Below are positions 1 through 9,700 of a stretch of 45,348 nt of DNA, one piece after another. The stretch is from Bacteroidales bacterium Bact_22 (GTDB taxonomy: Bacteria; Bacteroidota; Bacteroidia; Bacteroidales; F082), in NCBI GenBank assembly GCA_001603665.1, contig LUZN01000015.1, positions 1 to 45,348 of the forward strand. The letters run 5' to 3'. The notes beneath the pieces were generated by a model, which did not search any database, was not told where the DNA came from, and saw nothing but the letters and a program-made list of their open reading frames with translations. Within the stretch, counting starts at the first letter, position 1; each line of letters opens with the position of its first letter. Position numbers and translations under genes: made by a program.

Positions 1-16
1 GTATCGAAAAAGTGCG

Positions 17-24
17 TATATTTG
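17..24 (+). promoter_or_regulatory. -7 promoter element of the first giant adhesin gene
   Basis: TATATTTG matches the Bacteroidota -7 consensus TAnnTTTG. Transcription would begin near base 29, giving a leader of about 80 nt, unusually long for this window. The -33 element would fall at or beyond the left edge, so it cannot be judged. Confidence 0.65.
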
Positions 25-78
25 CGAGTTAAAATGATAAAAAATAGGTTTAAAAACTGAAAAAAATTAGAAATTCAA

Positions 79-100
79 TTAACAAATTTATTAACAAAAT
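79..100 (+). promoter_or_regulatory. Conserved AT-rich leader block shared by both giant adhesin genes
   Basis: Two TTAAC direct repeats 12 bases apart lie in a 22-base block that matches 19 of 22 positions at 6700-6721. In both genes the block starts exactly 31 bases before the ATG. No purine-rich Shine-Dalgarno is visible in either leader, so this block may take part in ribosome recruitment. That role is inference. Confidence 0.45.
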
Positions 101-109
101 CATTCAATT

Positions 110-3100
110 ATGAGTAAAAAACTTATTCTCTTTTTGATGGTGCTCTTGTTAGGAAGCACAAGCTTCTTAAGAGCAGAAGTACTCACAGTTCACGACGGAA
201 CAGCTACCAATAGCTACGTTCCGGTGTACGGCTTTTATGCCGACGCATATCTGAAATGTGAGATGGTGTTTCCAGCTGCAGAATTGGCAGACATGGAAAA
301 CGGCACAATCACCGGAATGACGTTCTATGCTGCAACGGCAAGTGCAAGCTGGGGCTCAGCAAACTTCCAGGTGTTCGTATCTGAGGTTTCAGCAGCTACA
401 ATCAGCGATTTTGCCGGTCCTGGCACAGTCGTTTATGAAGGCCCATTGAGCATTGCTGACAATGTGATGAACGTTGTGTTTGCTACACCATACGAGTATC
501 AGGGTGGTAACCTGCTCGTTGGTTTCTACAACACAGTTACAGGTTCATACGTGTCATGCTCATGGAATGGTGAAGCAGTTGATGGTTCAAGTGTTCAGGG
601 CTACAGCTACAGCTCACTGTCGTCAGTGTCAGCCACACAGCGTAACTTCCTGCCAAAGACCACCTTCACCTACACTCCAGGTTCAGGTCCAACTCCTCCG
701 ACACCTCCAACACCAACAGTAGGCCTCACAGTTACTCCTAACCCATTCGAACTTGGTGACAGACCGAATAACGGATGGATGGAGCCATACACAGTGAGAA
801 TCACCAACGGCATGGAAACAGCTACAACAATCGAAGGCTCAATGAGTAACACATCAGGCGATGCTCCATTCGCAGTGAATCCAGCAGTCGGCCAGACTCT
901 CGAACCAGGCGAAAGCCTCGATTTCGTCATTGAGACCAGCACCACAGCTGACGGCGACTACACAGAGGAATTCACATTGTTCTACACAGGTGGTGAAAAG
1001 AGCATTGTTACAATACCAACAAGTGCTTTGATTTACCAGGCACAAGAAGCTGATATCGTTGAGACAGCAAAGACATTATCATTGTCATACACAGGTGGTG
1101 TTGCTGAATTCTCACATACACCAGCTGAACTTCACGCCAACTACCTCCTCCAGGGTATGACAGAAAAGGTCAACGACGCTGTTTATAAAGTGACTATTGC
1201 TAAAGACTCAAAAGTTACTGTTAACTACGACGTTAAGTTCTACACATATGCTACAGGCTTCCAGCCAACAGCAGTTATTGATCCAGCTTTCTCAGCCGGA
1301 GCAGATCAAGAGATTACAGTTCTCGCAGGTACATACTACATGATCGCAACTGGCGATATCGCAACAGTTGAAGGCACAATTGAGCAGATTCCTGCTCCAA
1401 CAGCACTTGAAGCAGTTGCTCCAGAAGATGGCGAAACAGACGTCGAAAGCCCAGTGACACTCACATGGACAGGTGGCGAGAATGCTACACAGTATCAGGT
1501 TCTCTTCGGAACATCACCAGTCAACATGCCAGCAGTTTTGGATTGGACAATGGTTGACGACAACTATGGTTCATACACAATTGCCAGCTTAGACGCTAAC
1601 ACACAGTACTTCTGGCAGATCAAAGCCAAGAACTCAAACGGCACAGTCCAGACAGTTCGTCGTGGTTTCACCACAACTTTGACCGCTCCTAACACAGTGA
1701 CAGCTACTCCAGACGAGATCTTCACTGACGGCAGCACTTTGATTAAGTGGAAACACAACGCCGGCGGCGGTGGAGTCCTCCCAGAGACACAGATTGGTGA
1801 AGGTACAACAACAAATGCATACCTCCCGACATACAACCTCTATAACTACTCAATCTCTGAGCAGATTTACACAGGTGACGAAATCGGTGCTGCTGGTACA
1901 ATCAACAGCATTTCATTCTACTCAGCTGGTACAATCACACGTAACCTCAAGATTTACATGGCCAACACCGACAAGACCAGCTTCACAAGCGGTTCAGACT
2001 GGGTTGCTATGTCAGCCGACGACCTCGTTTACGAAGGTAATGTCGCTATGACTACAGACGCATGGATTACAATTCAGCTTACAGAGCCATTTGCCTTCGA
2101 CGGCAGCAACTTGCTCCTCGCTGTGACAGACCACACAGGCACATGGACATCATCAATCCAGTACAGAGTATTCAATGCCACATCTCAGGCTATCAACGCT
2201 TATCAGGATTCAGCTCCTTATAACGCAACAGCTCCATCAGCCTCAGGTACAGTGAGAGCATTCAAGAACCAGATCATCATCAACAAGGATGGTGCTAAGG
2301 CTCCTGAGATGAACCGTGGATTCCTCGGATTCAACGTTTACTATGGCGGCACAAAGGCTAACGACGAGCTCATCACTGAAAAACAGTACACTCTCAGCAA
2401 TCTCCCATACAACATGGCAGGTCACGACATCAACGTCACAGCTGTCTTTGACGAAGGCGAATCAGGTCATTCAACTCCTGAGGTCCTCGTTAAGGTTTCA
2501 GGTTATGGAACATTGACAGGTCACGTCAACGAACTCATCAGCGGCGCTCCAGTAGCCGGTGCCACAGTTACATTCTATGGTAAAGATGAATTCCAGAACG
2601 ATGTTATGTTTGAGGGTACAACCAACTCATCAGGTAAATACACCATTACCGTCAAAGCCGGTAATTATAATAGAGGTGTAGCAACACTCGACGGCATGGA
2701 GCCATCTAACATGGCAGATCCTGTCACAGTTGCTTACACAGCTACAGAAACAGTCGACTTCATCATCCATGAAGAATACAAGCCAGTTATGAGCGTTTAC
2801 GCTGAAGAAATCGATCCTTCAATGTCAAAGGTTCAGTGGTCACTCAACACAGCTATCAGCGGTGGTGGTGTTGGCGGCAATGGCGACACATTCTCAGTGA
2901 ACTTCGATAACAGCCAGATCCCAGCCGGTTGGACAATGATCGACGCTAACAACGACGGTTACAACTGGGTGCTTGGTTCAGCTATCGGTGGTATTTATCT
3001 CGCATCAGGCGCAAGCCTCTCAGGCACAGGTCACAACTCATCAGAAGATATGATCTGCTCGGGTTCATACAGCAACGCAACCAGCCAGGCTATCACACCT

Positions 3101-6100
3101 GATAACTACCTCGTCACACCTCAGGTGATGCTCGTCCCAGGTTCAACATTCAGCTTCTATGCATGCGCACAGGATGCTTCATACGCAGCTGAACACTACG
3201 GCGTGTTCGTTGGTGACAACGCAACAGGTCCTTGGACAATGGTTCAGGAGTGGACAATGACATCAAAGGGCGAAGGTGCTATGAGCATCGGCCGCAACGG
3301 TCAGACAAGAGCACAGGGTAACTGGTATCAGAAGTCAGTCGACCTCAGCGCATATGCAGGTCAGAAGTACATCGCTATCCGTCACTTCAACTGCAACGAC
3401 CAGTTCATCCTCAATGTTGATGATATTGAACTCAGCGTAAGCAGCAAGGGTCGTAGCGTACAAGACTACACCTTAGTAAGAAAAGCTATCCTCAAGGAAA
3501 ATGCTATCGTTCCGGCTGACTCAGTGACACTCGCTGAGGGTTACACCGACACACTCTATGCTGACTTCACATGGAACAACATGGAGCCAGGTCTCTACCA
3601 GTATGGTGTTTCAGCAGTTTACCCATCACCTGCAAAGGGCGGTAACCGCGACCAGATCGTTATCGGTGAAGGTACAAGCACAACATATGTAACTCCATTC
3701 AACTCATTGTGGGGCTACTCATTCGTTGAACAGATCTTCACAGCCGACGAAATCGGAACACCTGGTACAATCAACAGCATCGCATTCAACTTGTCAAGCG
3801 GTACATCGACAAACGATATCGAAATCTTCATGGTGAACACTGAACAAGAAATATTCCCAGCAACAACAGACTTTGTTCCTGTTACACCTGCTGACAAAGT
3901 GTTCCAAGGCAATGTTACATTCAATGAAGGTTGGACAACAATCACACTTGACACTCCATTCCAATATGACGGTACAAGCAACCTTATGATTGGTATGCAC
4001 GAGTATACATCAGGTTACACAACAAAATACTTCTACTACACAAGCAAAGCTACTTCTGTAGTTACATTCCACAGCGACAGCGCCAACCCAGATCCATACA
4101 ACATCGGATCGTACACAGGCAACAAGTACACCTCAGCTAATCGTGCTAACATCACTATCGACATCACTCCTGGTGGCGGTGGCGGCGGCAACGACAACCC
4201 TGTGACACCTCTCACATGGTCAAATGTCCTTCCAAAGGATATGGAGACAACAGTTACAGTTAACGTGACTCTGCCAATCGGTTCAGTTGAAGGAACAACA
4301 GTCGCATTCGTCAACCAGTTTGAGACAGGCACAGACTTCACAGCTGAACTCGATGAAACAGGTACAGTTGTATTCAACAACTTCCGTAAAGGTAGCTACC
4401 TCCTGACAGTTGACCTCGAAGGTTACGTCTCAGGTTATGGTGACACACCAGTAACCATCTGGGACGAGACAACATATGACATCGCTTTGAGCGAAATCTT
4501 GAAGCCAGTCGACGATATCGCAGTTTCAGGTACAGGTTATGCAAGATGGACTCCAGTTATCCCGGTTGACAGATTACCTGAAAAGTACTTCTTGACATTG
4601 AATGGCGCTCTCGTAACAGAGACAACCGACAACTACTATCAGTTTGAGGATCTCGTTGAGGGTACAACTTACACAGCCGGTGTCGCTGTTGTTTACTCAA
4701 CAGGTATGAGTGCATACAAGACAACCAACTTCACATTCACAGGCTGCGAAGGTGTTGCACAGCAGGTCGAAGACCTCCACGTTGACGAAGAGGCCAGCGC
4801 AGACATGAACGTCGTCCTCGTGTGGAACGGTGGCACACCAACCCCAACACCTCCAACACCTCCAACAGGTAACACATTCGACTTCGACGATGGTACATTC
4901 CAGGGCTGGACAACAATCGACGGCAATAACGACGGTTATGACTGGGTCCTTGGTTCACAGATCGGTGGTATCTACCTCGTTTCAGGTGCAAGCCTTGCAG
5001 GTACAGGCCACAACTCATCAGCTGATATGGTTTGCTCAGGTTCATACAGCAACGCAACAGGTGCTGCTATCACACCTAACAACTTCCTCGTATCACCAGC
5101 TAAGGCTGAATACACAGGCATCTCATTCTGGGCATGCGCACAGGATGCAAGCTATGCAGCTGAACACTTCGGTGTTGCAGTTTCAACAGCCGGTAACACA
5201 AGTGCATCAGACTTCACAATTGTTCAGGAATGGACAATGACAGCTAAGGGCGAAGGTGCTATGGGCATCGGCCGCGACGGTCAGACCAGAGCACAGGGCA
5301 GCTGGTACGAGAAGACAGTTGACCTCAGCGCATACGCAGGCCAGCAGATCTGGGTTGCTATCCGCCACTTCAACTGCAACGACCAGTTCATCCTCAATGT
5401 TGACGATATCACATTAGGTGAACCTGAGAAGGCAACAATGGATTCAGATCCTAACGCATTAGCAACTTCAACTCCTTCAAGAGCAATGTGGGATGTTCTC
5501 AAGACATTCAATGCCGCTGAAGGTGGTCAGTATGGTGTTGTCACCGATGGTGAGTACATCTACACCAGTAACTGGGGTTACAGCAGTGCAGCTCATAACT
5601 TCTATAAGTATGATATGGACGGCAACATGATTGAGGGCTTCGAAATTTCAGGTTGCGGTACACTCCGTGGTATGACATTCGATGGCGATTACATCTATGG
5701 TGTTGCTAACTCAAGCACTATCTACTGCGTTGACCTCAACAACCATGCTTTGATCAGCACAACAACATCACCTTACGGTGCAATGCGTGGTATCACCTAC
5801 GATGCACAGCGTGACGGCTTCTGGGTAATCGGTAACTGGTCAGGCAACTTGACACTTGTCGACCGTTCAGGCGCTATCGTCCAGGTTGGTCCAACTCCAC
5901 AAAGCGCATCAGACCTTGCTTACTACAAGGATGCTGACGGTGTTGAGCACGTTTACTGCTTCAACAATGGTGACAACGGTGTTTACGATTACAACATCAC
6001 AACCAACACAATGGCTGGTCAGGTGTTCAACTTCTCATCAGTCTCTGGTGTTTCAAGTGATGCAAGTTCAGGTGGTTGCCATATCGCCAACTACGGTGAT

Positions 6101-6616
6101 AAGCTCGCATTCTACGGCGACATGCAGCAGAGCCCGAACTACATCGTCATCTGCGAACTCGGTGAAGCTCAAGGTGGTGGCGGAACAGCTGGTGCTTGGA
6201 CTCCTAACAAGTACAACATCTTGGTCGACGGTGAAATCGTTGGTGCAACATCTAACTGCTACTACACATACGAGTGCCCAGACTATGAGAACCACGTTTA
6301 CACAGTGGTGTTTGTCGACGCCAACTACAACATCTCATGCGAAGCAAGCGTTGAGTACCAGATCGGTCTCGGTGTCAACGAGTACGAACTCGTGAACGCA
6401 ATCTATCCTAACCCAACAAGCGGAGACCTCCACATCAACGCTCAGGCTATGACACGCATCAGCATCGTCAATGCAATGGGTCAGGTGGTTTACGAACAGA
6501 ATGTCAACGCCGACGAGGTTGTCCTCGACATGGCCAAGTATGAGGCCGGTGTTTACATGGTCAATATCTTTACTGAAAACGGTTCAAGCGTCAAACGCGT
6601 GACAGTTGTCAAGTAA
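110..6616 (+). CDS. Giant T9SS-secreted multidomain adhesin (cleaved-adhesin / Fn3 / propeller), 2168 aa
   Basis: This is a cell-surface or released adhesin-like protein exported by Sec and then T9SS. Residues 1-22 are a signal peptide. A beta module (about 23-195) leads to a proline-threonine linker. An Ig-like domain (205-312), a pre-peptidase-C-like domain and Fn3-like domains follow. An IGEG-type module spans about 550-737. A carboxypeptidase-regulatory-like domain is at about 800-890. Gingipain-type cleaved-adhesin modules are at about 931-1111 and 1590-1769, each with W.TIDxNNDGY and RHFNCNDQFILNVDDI motifs. A second IGEG module is near 1180-1360. A six-repeat propeller-like region covers about 1793-2023. 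The last 70 residues form a type A sorting domain starting YPNPTSGD. No protease triad is visible, so adhesion is inferred from family resemblance. Several modules sit inside Fn3 carriers. Codon use favours TCA and ACA, unlike most neighbours. Confidence 0.85.
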   Translation: MSKKLILFLMVLLLGSTSFLRAEVLTVHDGTATNSYVPVYGFYADAYLKCEMVFPAAELADMENGTITGMTFYAATASASWGSANFQVFVSEVSAATISDFAGPGTVVYEGPLSIADNVMNVVFATPYEYQGGNLLVGFYNTVTGSYVSCSWNGEAVDGSSVQGYSYSSLSSVSATQRNFLPKTTFTYTPGSGPTPPTPPTPTVGLTVTPNPFELGDRPNNGWMEPYTVRITNGMETATTIEGSMSNTSGDAPFAVNPAVGQTLEPGESLDFVIETSTTADGDYTEEFTLFYTGGEKSIVTIPTSALIYQAQEADIVETAKTLSLSYTGGVAEFSHTPAELHANYLLQGMTEKVNDAVYKVTIAKDSKVTVNYDVKFYTYATGFQPTAVIDPAFSAGADQEITVLAGTYYMIATGDIATVEGTIEQIPAPTALEAVAPEDGETDVESPVTLTWTGGENATQYQVLFGTSPVNMPAVLDWTMVDDNYGSYTIASLDANTQYFWQIKAKNSNGTVQTVRRGFTTTLTAPNTVTATPDEIFTDGSTLIKWKHNAGGGGVLPETQIGEGTTTNAYLPTYNLYNYSISEQIYTGDEIGAAGTINSISFYSAGTITRNLKIYMANTDKTSFTSGSDWVAMSADDLVYEGNVAMTTDAWITIQLTEPFAFDGSNLLLAVTDHTGTWTSSIQYRVFNATSQAINAYQDSAPYNATAPSASGTVRAFKNQIIINKDGAKAPEMNRGFLGFNVYYGGTKANDELITEKQYTLSNLPYNMAGHDINVTAVFDEGESGHSTPEVLVKVSGYGTLTGHVNELISGAPVAGATVTFYGKDEFQNDVMFEGTTNSSGKYTITVKAGNYNRGVATLDGMEPSNMADPVTVAYTATETVDFIIHEEYKPVMSVYAEEIDPSMSKVQWSLNTAISGGGVGGNGDTFSVNFDNSQIPAGWTMIDANNDGYNWVLGSAIGGIYLASGASLSGTGHNSSEDMICSGSYSNATSQAITPDNYLVTPQVMLVPGSTFSFYACAQDASYAAEHYGVFVGDNATGPWTMVQEWTMTSKGEGAMSIGRNGQTRAQGNWYQKSVDLSAYAGQKYIAIRHFNCNDQFILNVDDIELSVSSKGRSVQDYTLVRKAILKENAIVPADSVTLAEGYTDTLYADFTWNNMEPGLYQYGVSAVYPSPAKGGNRDQIVIGEGTSTTYVTPFNSLWGYSFVEQIFTADEIGTPGTINSIAFNLSSGTSTNDIEIFMVNTEQEIFPATTDFVPVTPADKVFQGNVTFNEGWTTITLDTPFQYDGTSNLMIGMHEYTSGYTTKYFYYTSKATSVVTFHSDSANPDPYNIGSYTGNKYTSANRANITIDITPGGGGGGNDNPVTPLTWSNVLPKDMETTVTVNVTLPIGSVEGTTVAFVNQFETGTDFTAELDETGTVVFNNFRKGSYLLTVDLEGYVSGYGDTPVTIWDETTYDIALSEILKPVDDIAVSGTGYARWTPVIPVDRLPEKYFLTLNGALVTETTDNYYQFEDLVEGTTYTAGVAVVYSTGMSAYKTTNFTFTGCEGVAQQVEDLHVDEEASADMNVVLVWNGGTPTPTPPTPPTGNTFDFDDGTFQGWTTIDGNNDGYDWVLGSQIGGIYLVSGASLAGTGHNSSADMVCSGSYSNATGAAITPNNFLVSPAKAEYTGISFWACAQDASYAAEHFGVAVSTAGNTSASDFTIVQEWTMTAKGEGAMGIGRDGQTRAQGSWYEKTVDLSAYAGQQIWVAIRHFNCNDQFILNVDDITLGEPEKATMDSDPNALATSTPSRAMWDVLKTFNAAEGGQYGVVTDGEYIYTSNWGYSSAAHNFYKYDMDGNMIEGFEISGCGTLRGMTFDGDYIYGVANSSTIYCVDLNNHALISTTTSPYGAMRGITYDAQRDGFWVIGNWSGNLTLVDRSGAIVQVGPTPQSASDLAYYKDADGVEHVYCFNNGDNGVYDYNITTNTMAGQVFNFSSVSGVSSDASSGGCHIANYGDKLAFYGDMQQSPNYIVICELGEAQGGGGTAGAWTPNKYNILVDGEIVGATSNCYYTYECPDYENHVYTVVFVDANYNISCEASVEYQIGLGVNEYELVNAIYPNPTSGDLHINAQAMTRISIVNAMGQVVYEQNVNADEVVLDMAKYEAGVYMVNIFTENGSSVKRVTVVK
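2900..3440 (+). repeat. Cleaved-adhesin module, DNA copy 1
   Basis: One of several similar modules within the giant genes; the others are near 4875-5415, 10276-10850 and 12902-13460. An identical 20-base stretch, cacttcaactgcaacgacca, occurs at 3383, 5366, 10781 and 13406. Such stretches point to recent duplication or gene conversion between modules. Confidence 0.75.
4875..5415 (+). repeat. Cleaved-adhesin module, DNA copy 2
   Basis: Encodes W.TIDGNNDGYDWVLGS and RHFNCNDQF motifs. It is very close to the copy at 10276-10850 in the other giant gene. By eye it resembles that copy more than the module at 2900-3440 of its own gene, which suggests exchange between the genes. Confidence 0.7.
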
Positions 6617-6635
6617 TAGAACACCTATTAATAAT

Positions 6636-6673
6636 AATAAGGAACGTCACCCTAAAAAGTGACGCTCCTTATT
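6636..6673 (+). terminator. Hairpin between the two giant genes
   Basis: A 15-bp stem with one mismatch (6636-6650 with 6659-6673) encloses an 8-base loop. No T-run follows, so it may be a weak terminator, an attenuator or an mRNA-stabilising structure rather than a full intrinsic terminator. No TAnnTTTG element was found between it and the second giant gene, which suggests some read-through. Confidence 0.5.
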
Positions 6674-6699
6674 GGAGTTAAAAATGAAAAATTGAGAAA

Positions 6700-6721
6700 T
6701 TAACATAATTATTAACTAAAT
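6700..6721 (+). promoter_or_regulatory. Second copy of the AT-rich leader block
   Basis: This matches 79-100 at 19 of 22 bases, with both TTAAC repeats and the same 31-base distance to the ATG. It shows that the two paralogues share their translation-initiation region as well as coding modules. Confidence 0.45.
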
Positions 6722-6730
6722 TTTTCTATT

Positions 6731-9700
6731 ATGAAAAAAGTTTTTCTATTCTTAACGATGCTTTTGTTTGCCTTTGTAGGCACAATGAGAGCTGACGAAG
6801 TAATTATTGGTGATCCTACTGCGACAACAACCAATGCTTATCTTCCGGGTTACTCATTGTATGAAAAAGCAATCTCACAGCAGATGTACACAGCCGACGA
6901 AATCGGTATGGCTGGTACAATCAACACTCTTTCGATGTGGCTGAAGAACACTTCTTCATACGCACGTAACATTAATGTTTACATGAAGGAAGTTGACGAA
7001 ACAGAATTCGCAAGTACTTCAGCTTGGGTGAGCATGTCAGATGCTGACCTTGTCGGCTCATTCTCTTTGGCAAATGGTATTAGCGATCCTGTCGAGACAG
7101 CTGTTGCACTCACTACTCCTTTTGAGTACACAGGTGCTGGCACTCTGGTGATTTGCCTCAATGATGTTACCGGTTCATGGAGCAGTGGCGCAGGTAGTGT
7201 CGTCATGACAACTACTGGATACCAAGCCATGTATGCTTATCGTGACGGTACATCCTATGACCCATCAAATCCAGGTGTTAACGGTACTCGTCTTACAGTA
7301 AAGAGCGTTATTAAGCTCGACATCACTCCAGCTGGTCCTGGTGGAGCGCTCACAACAACTCCAGACGTCCTCGACCTCGGTTATCGTCCAAACGGCGCTT
7401 GGATGGCTCCATACGTGTTCACAATCAATGGCTCAGGTACAACAGTCAATGCATTGGATTTCAGCGGAAACTACTTCACATACAATGCTGAACTTCCTGC
7501 AACACTCACTGCAGCACATCCACTTGAGGTTACTTTGACAACAGGTGAAGCTGAAGAAGGTCCAGTCAACAGCACAATGACAGTTCTCTTTGGCGGCAAC
7601 AGAGACGCACAGCAGTTCGATGTTACAGCTTACGCTTACGACCCGGTTGAGGGTGATGTTTGGGAAAATGCAATAAATGTTACAAATCTCCCATATTCAG
7701 ACAACGCTCCGGCAGGTATCTACAAGAACTACGATCTTCCAGTAGCTACAGAAGGTGCCGATGCTATGTACAAACTGGCATTCAACGATGACGTTCTTTT
7801 GAGCGCTGGTACAAACGGTGCAAACCGTGTTTCAGCTCTTTATCCGGAAGGCTTTAACGGTGAAGGCGGCCCGATGGCTGACAACAACTACACATACGCT
7901 GGTCCGACAATCAACCCAGGCCCAATGAGCATGTGGTTCAGCTACAGCTACACAGGCAGCAACACATTCTTCGGCTCATCAGCAGGTGGCGGAATGATTT
8001 TCGGTTACAGAATCACTCCTGCTATGCTTCAGGAACTCGGTCTTGGCAACTGCGCTATCACAACAGTTGAGGCAGCAGCCCGCGAAGGTTCATACTATGA
8101 CCTCGTGATTTTGAAGGGCGGTGACACACCAGACCTCAACAACATGGTTTACTATCAGTCATTTGAAGATTATACACCATTATATTTCTTCGATCTCAAC
8201 CTTGATGAACCACAGTTCTTAGGTGATGACGAAAACATCTGGGTGATGTTCTATTCAGACTCACCATATGCAGCATACTGCGGTAAACAGCCAGTTGATG
8301 CAGCTAACAGCCAGATTTGGTACACAACAAACCTCACCAACTGGTACAGCAACACAACTTACACTCCTGTGATCTACACTCGTTTCTTAGAGTTACCTAC
8401 AGGTCGTGAAGTTACAGTTAACCTCGCTGACATGAAGATTAGAGAGAGCAAACCAGCAGCTGGTCAGATTGCAGAAGCTAACGGTAATGTAATGGGTGTT
8501 GCAAAAGCACAGATTGCAAAAGCTAACCGTGGCAACCGCGCCAATGTTGATGTTACATTCAACATGGAAGATTCATGGGGTGATGGTTGGAACGGCAGTG
8601 CTGGTATCCAGGTTAATGTCAACGGTATGGATTCTGACTTCGTTACATTGGCAAGTGGTTCAGAAGGTACAGAAGTTATCAGTGTTCCAGAAGGTGCACA
8701 TGTCACTTTGACATGGGTTGCAGGTTCATATGACAGCGAATGCTGGTTTGAAGTTGTAATGGGCGGTGAAACACTCTATACATCAGGTACATTGTCAGCA
8801 GGTTTACTGTTCGAATTTGACGTTCCTGCAACAGGCGCAGTTTATCAGATTTCAGAGATGTTTGTCCCAGCAGGTACATACTATCTCGCAGTGGCTTCAA
8901 CAACAGACAACTTCCCAGTTGACATTATGGTTGAAGACGTTCCTGCTCCAGAACAGGCAGTTATTTACTATCCATATGATGGTGAGACCAACGTTGAGGC
9001 TCCATACCTCGCAGAGTGGGGTCTTGGTGACTACACAGTTGAGATGCAGGTTTTGGTTGGTACACAGTATCCTCCACAAACAGCATTGATCGACTGGACA
9101 GACTATCTCGTTGAGTCAGCATTCATTACCAACCTTGAGCCTAACCAGAGCTACTTCATGCAGGTCAATGCACGTAACGGCGCAGGTACAACCTACGGTG
9201 AAATCATTGCTTTCACAACACCTATCGATCCTGTTGAGGGCTTTGCAGTTGCAGACGATGAACTCTATCCAGGTGATGCAGCAGTGTTCACATGGACAGC
9301 TAACAACCGTACACTCAAAGGTTACAACCTCTATAAGGACGGTGTTAAGGTCAACCCAACTCTCATCACCGAGACAACTTACACAGTTGAAGGTCTTGAG
9401 TACAACATGGACGGTTATGACTTCCAGGTTACAGCTGTTTACGATGCTGGTGAATCAGCATTATCAGATGTCGTTACTGTTTACATGACAGGTTTCGGTT
9501 CAGTTAGCGGTCATGTTTATGACATTGACGTTGAGCATCCAATCGCTGGCGCCACCATCGTGGCTCTCGGTGTTGATGAGCACGGCAACGCACAGACATT
9601 TGAATACACAACAGATGAGACCGGTTTGTATGAAGGCGAAATCCTCGCTGGTATCTATGTAATCGGTATCGTCACAGAAGGTTATCAGAACGAAGGTGTC

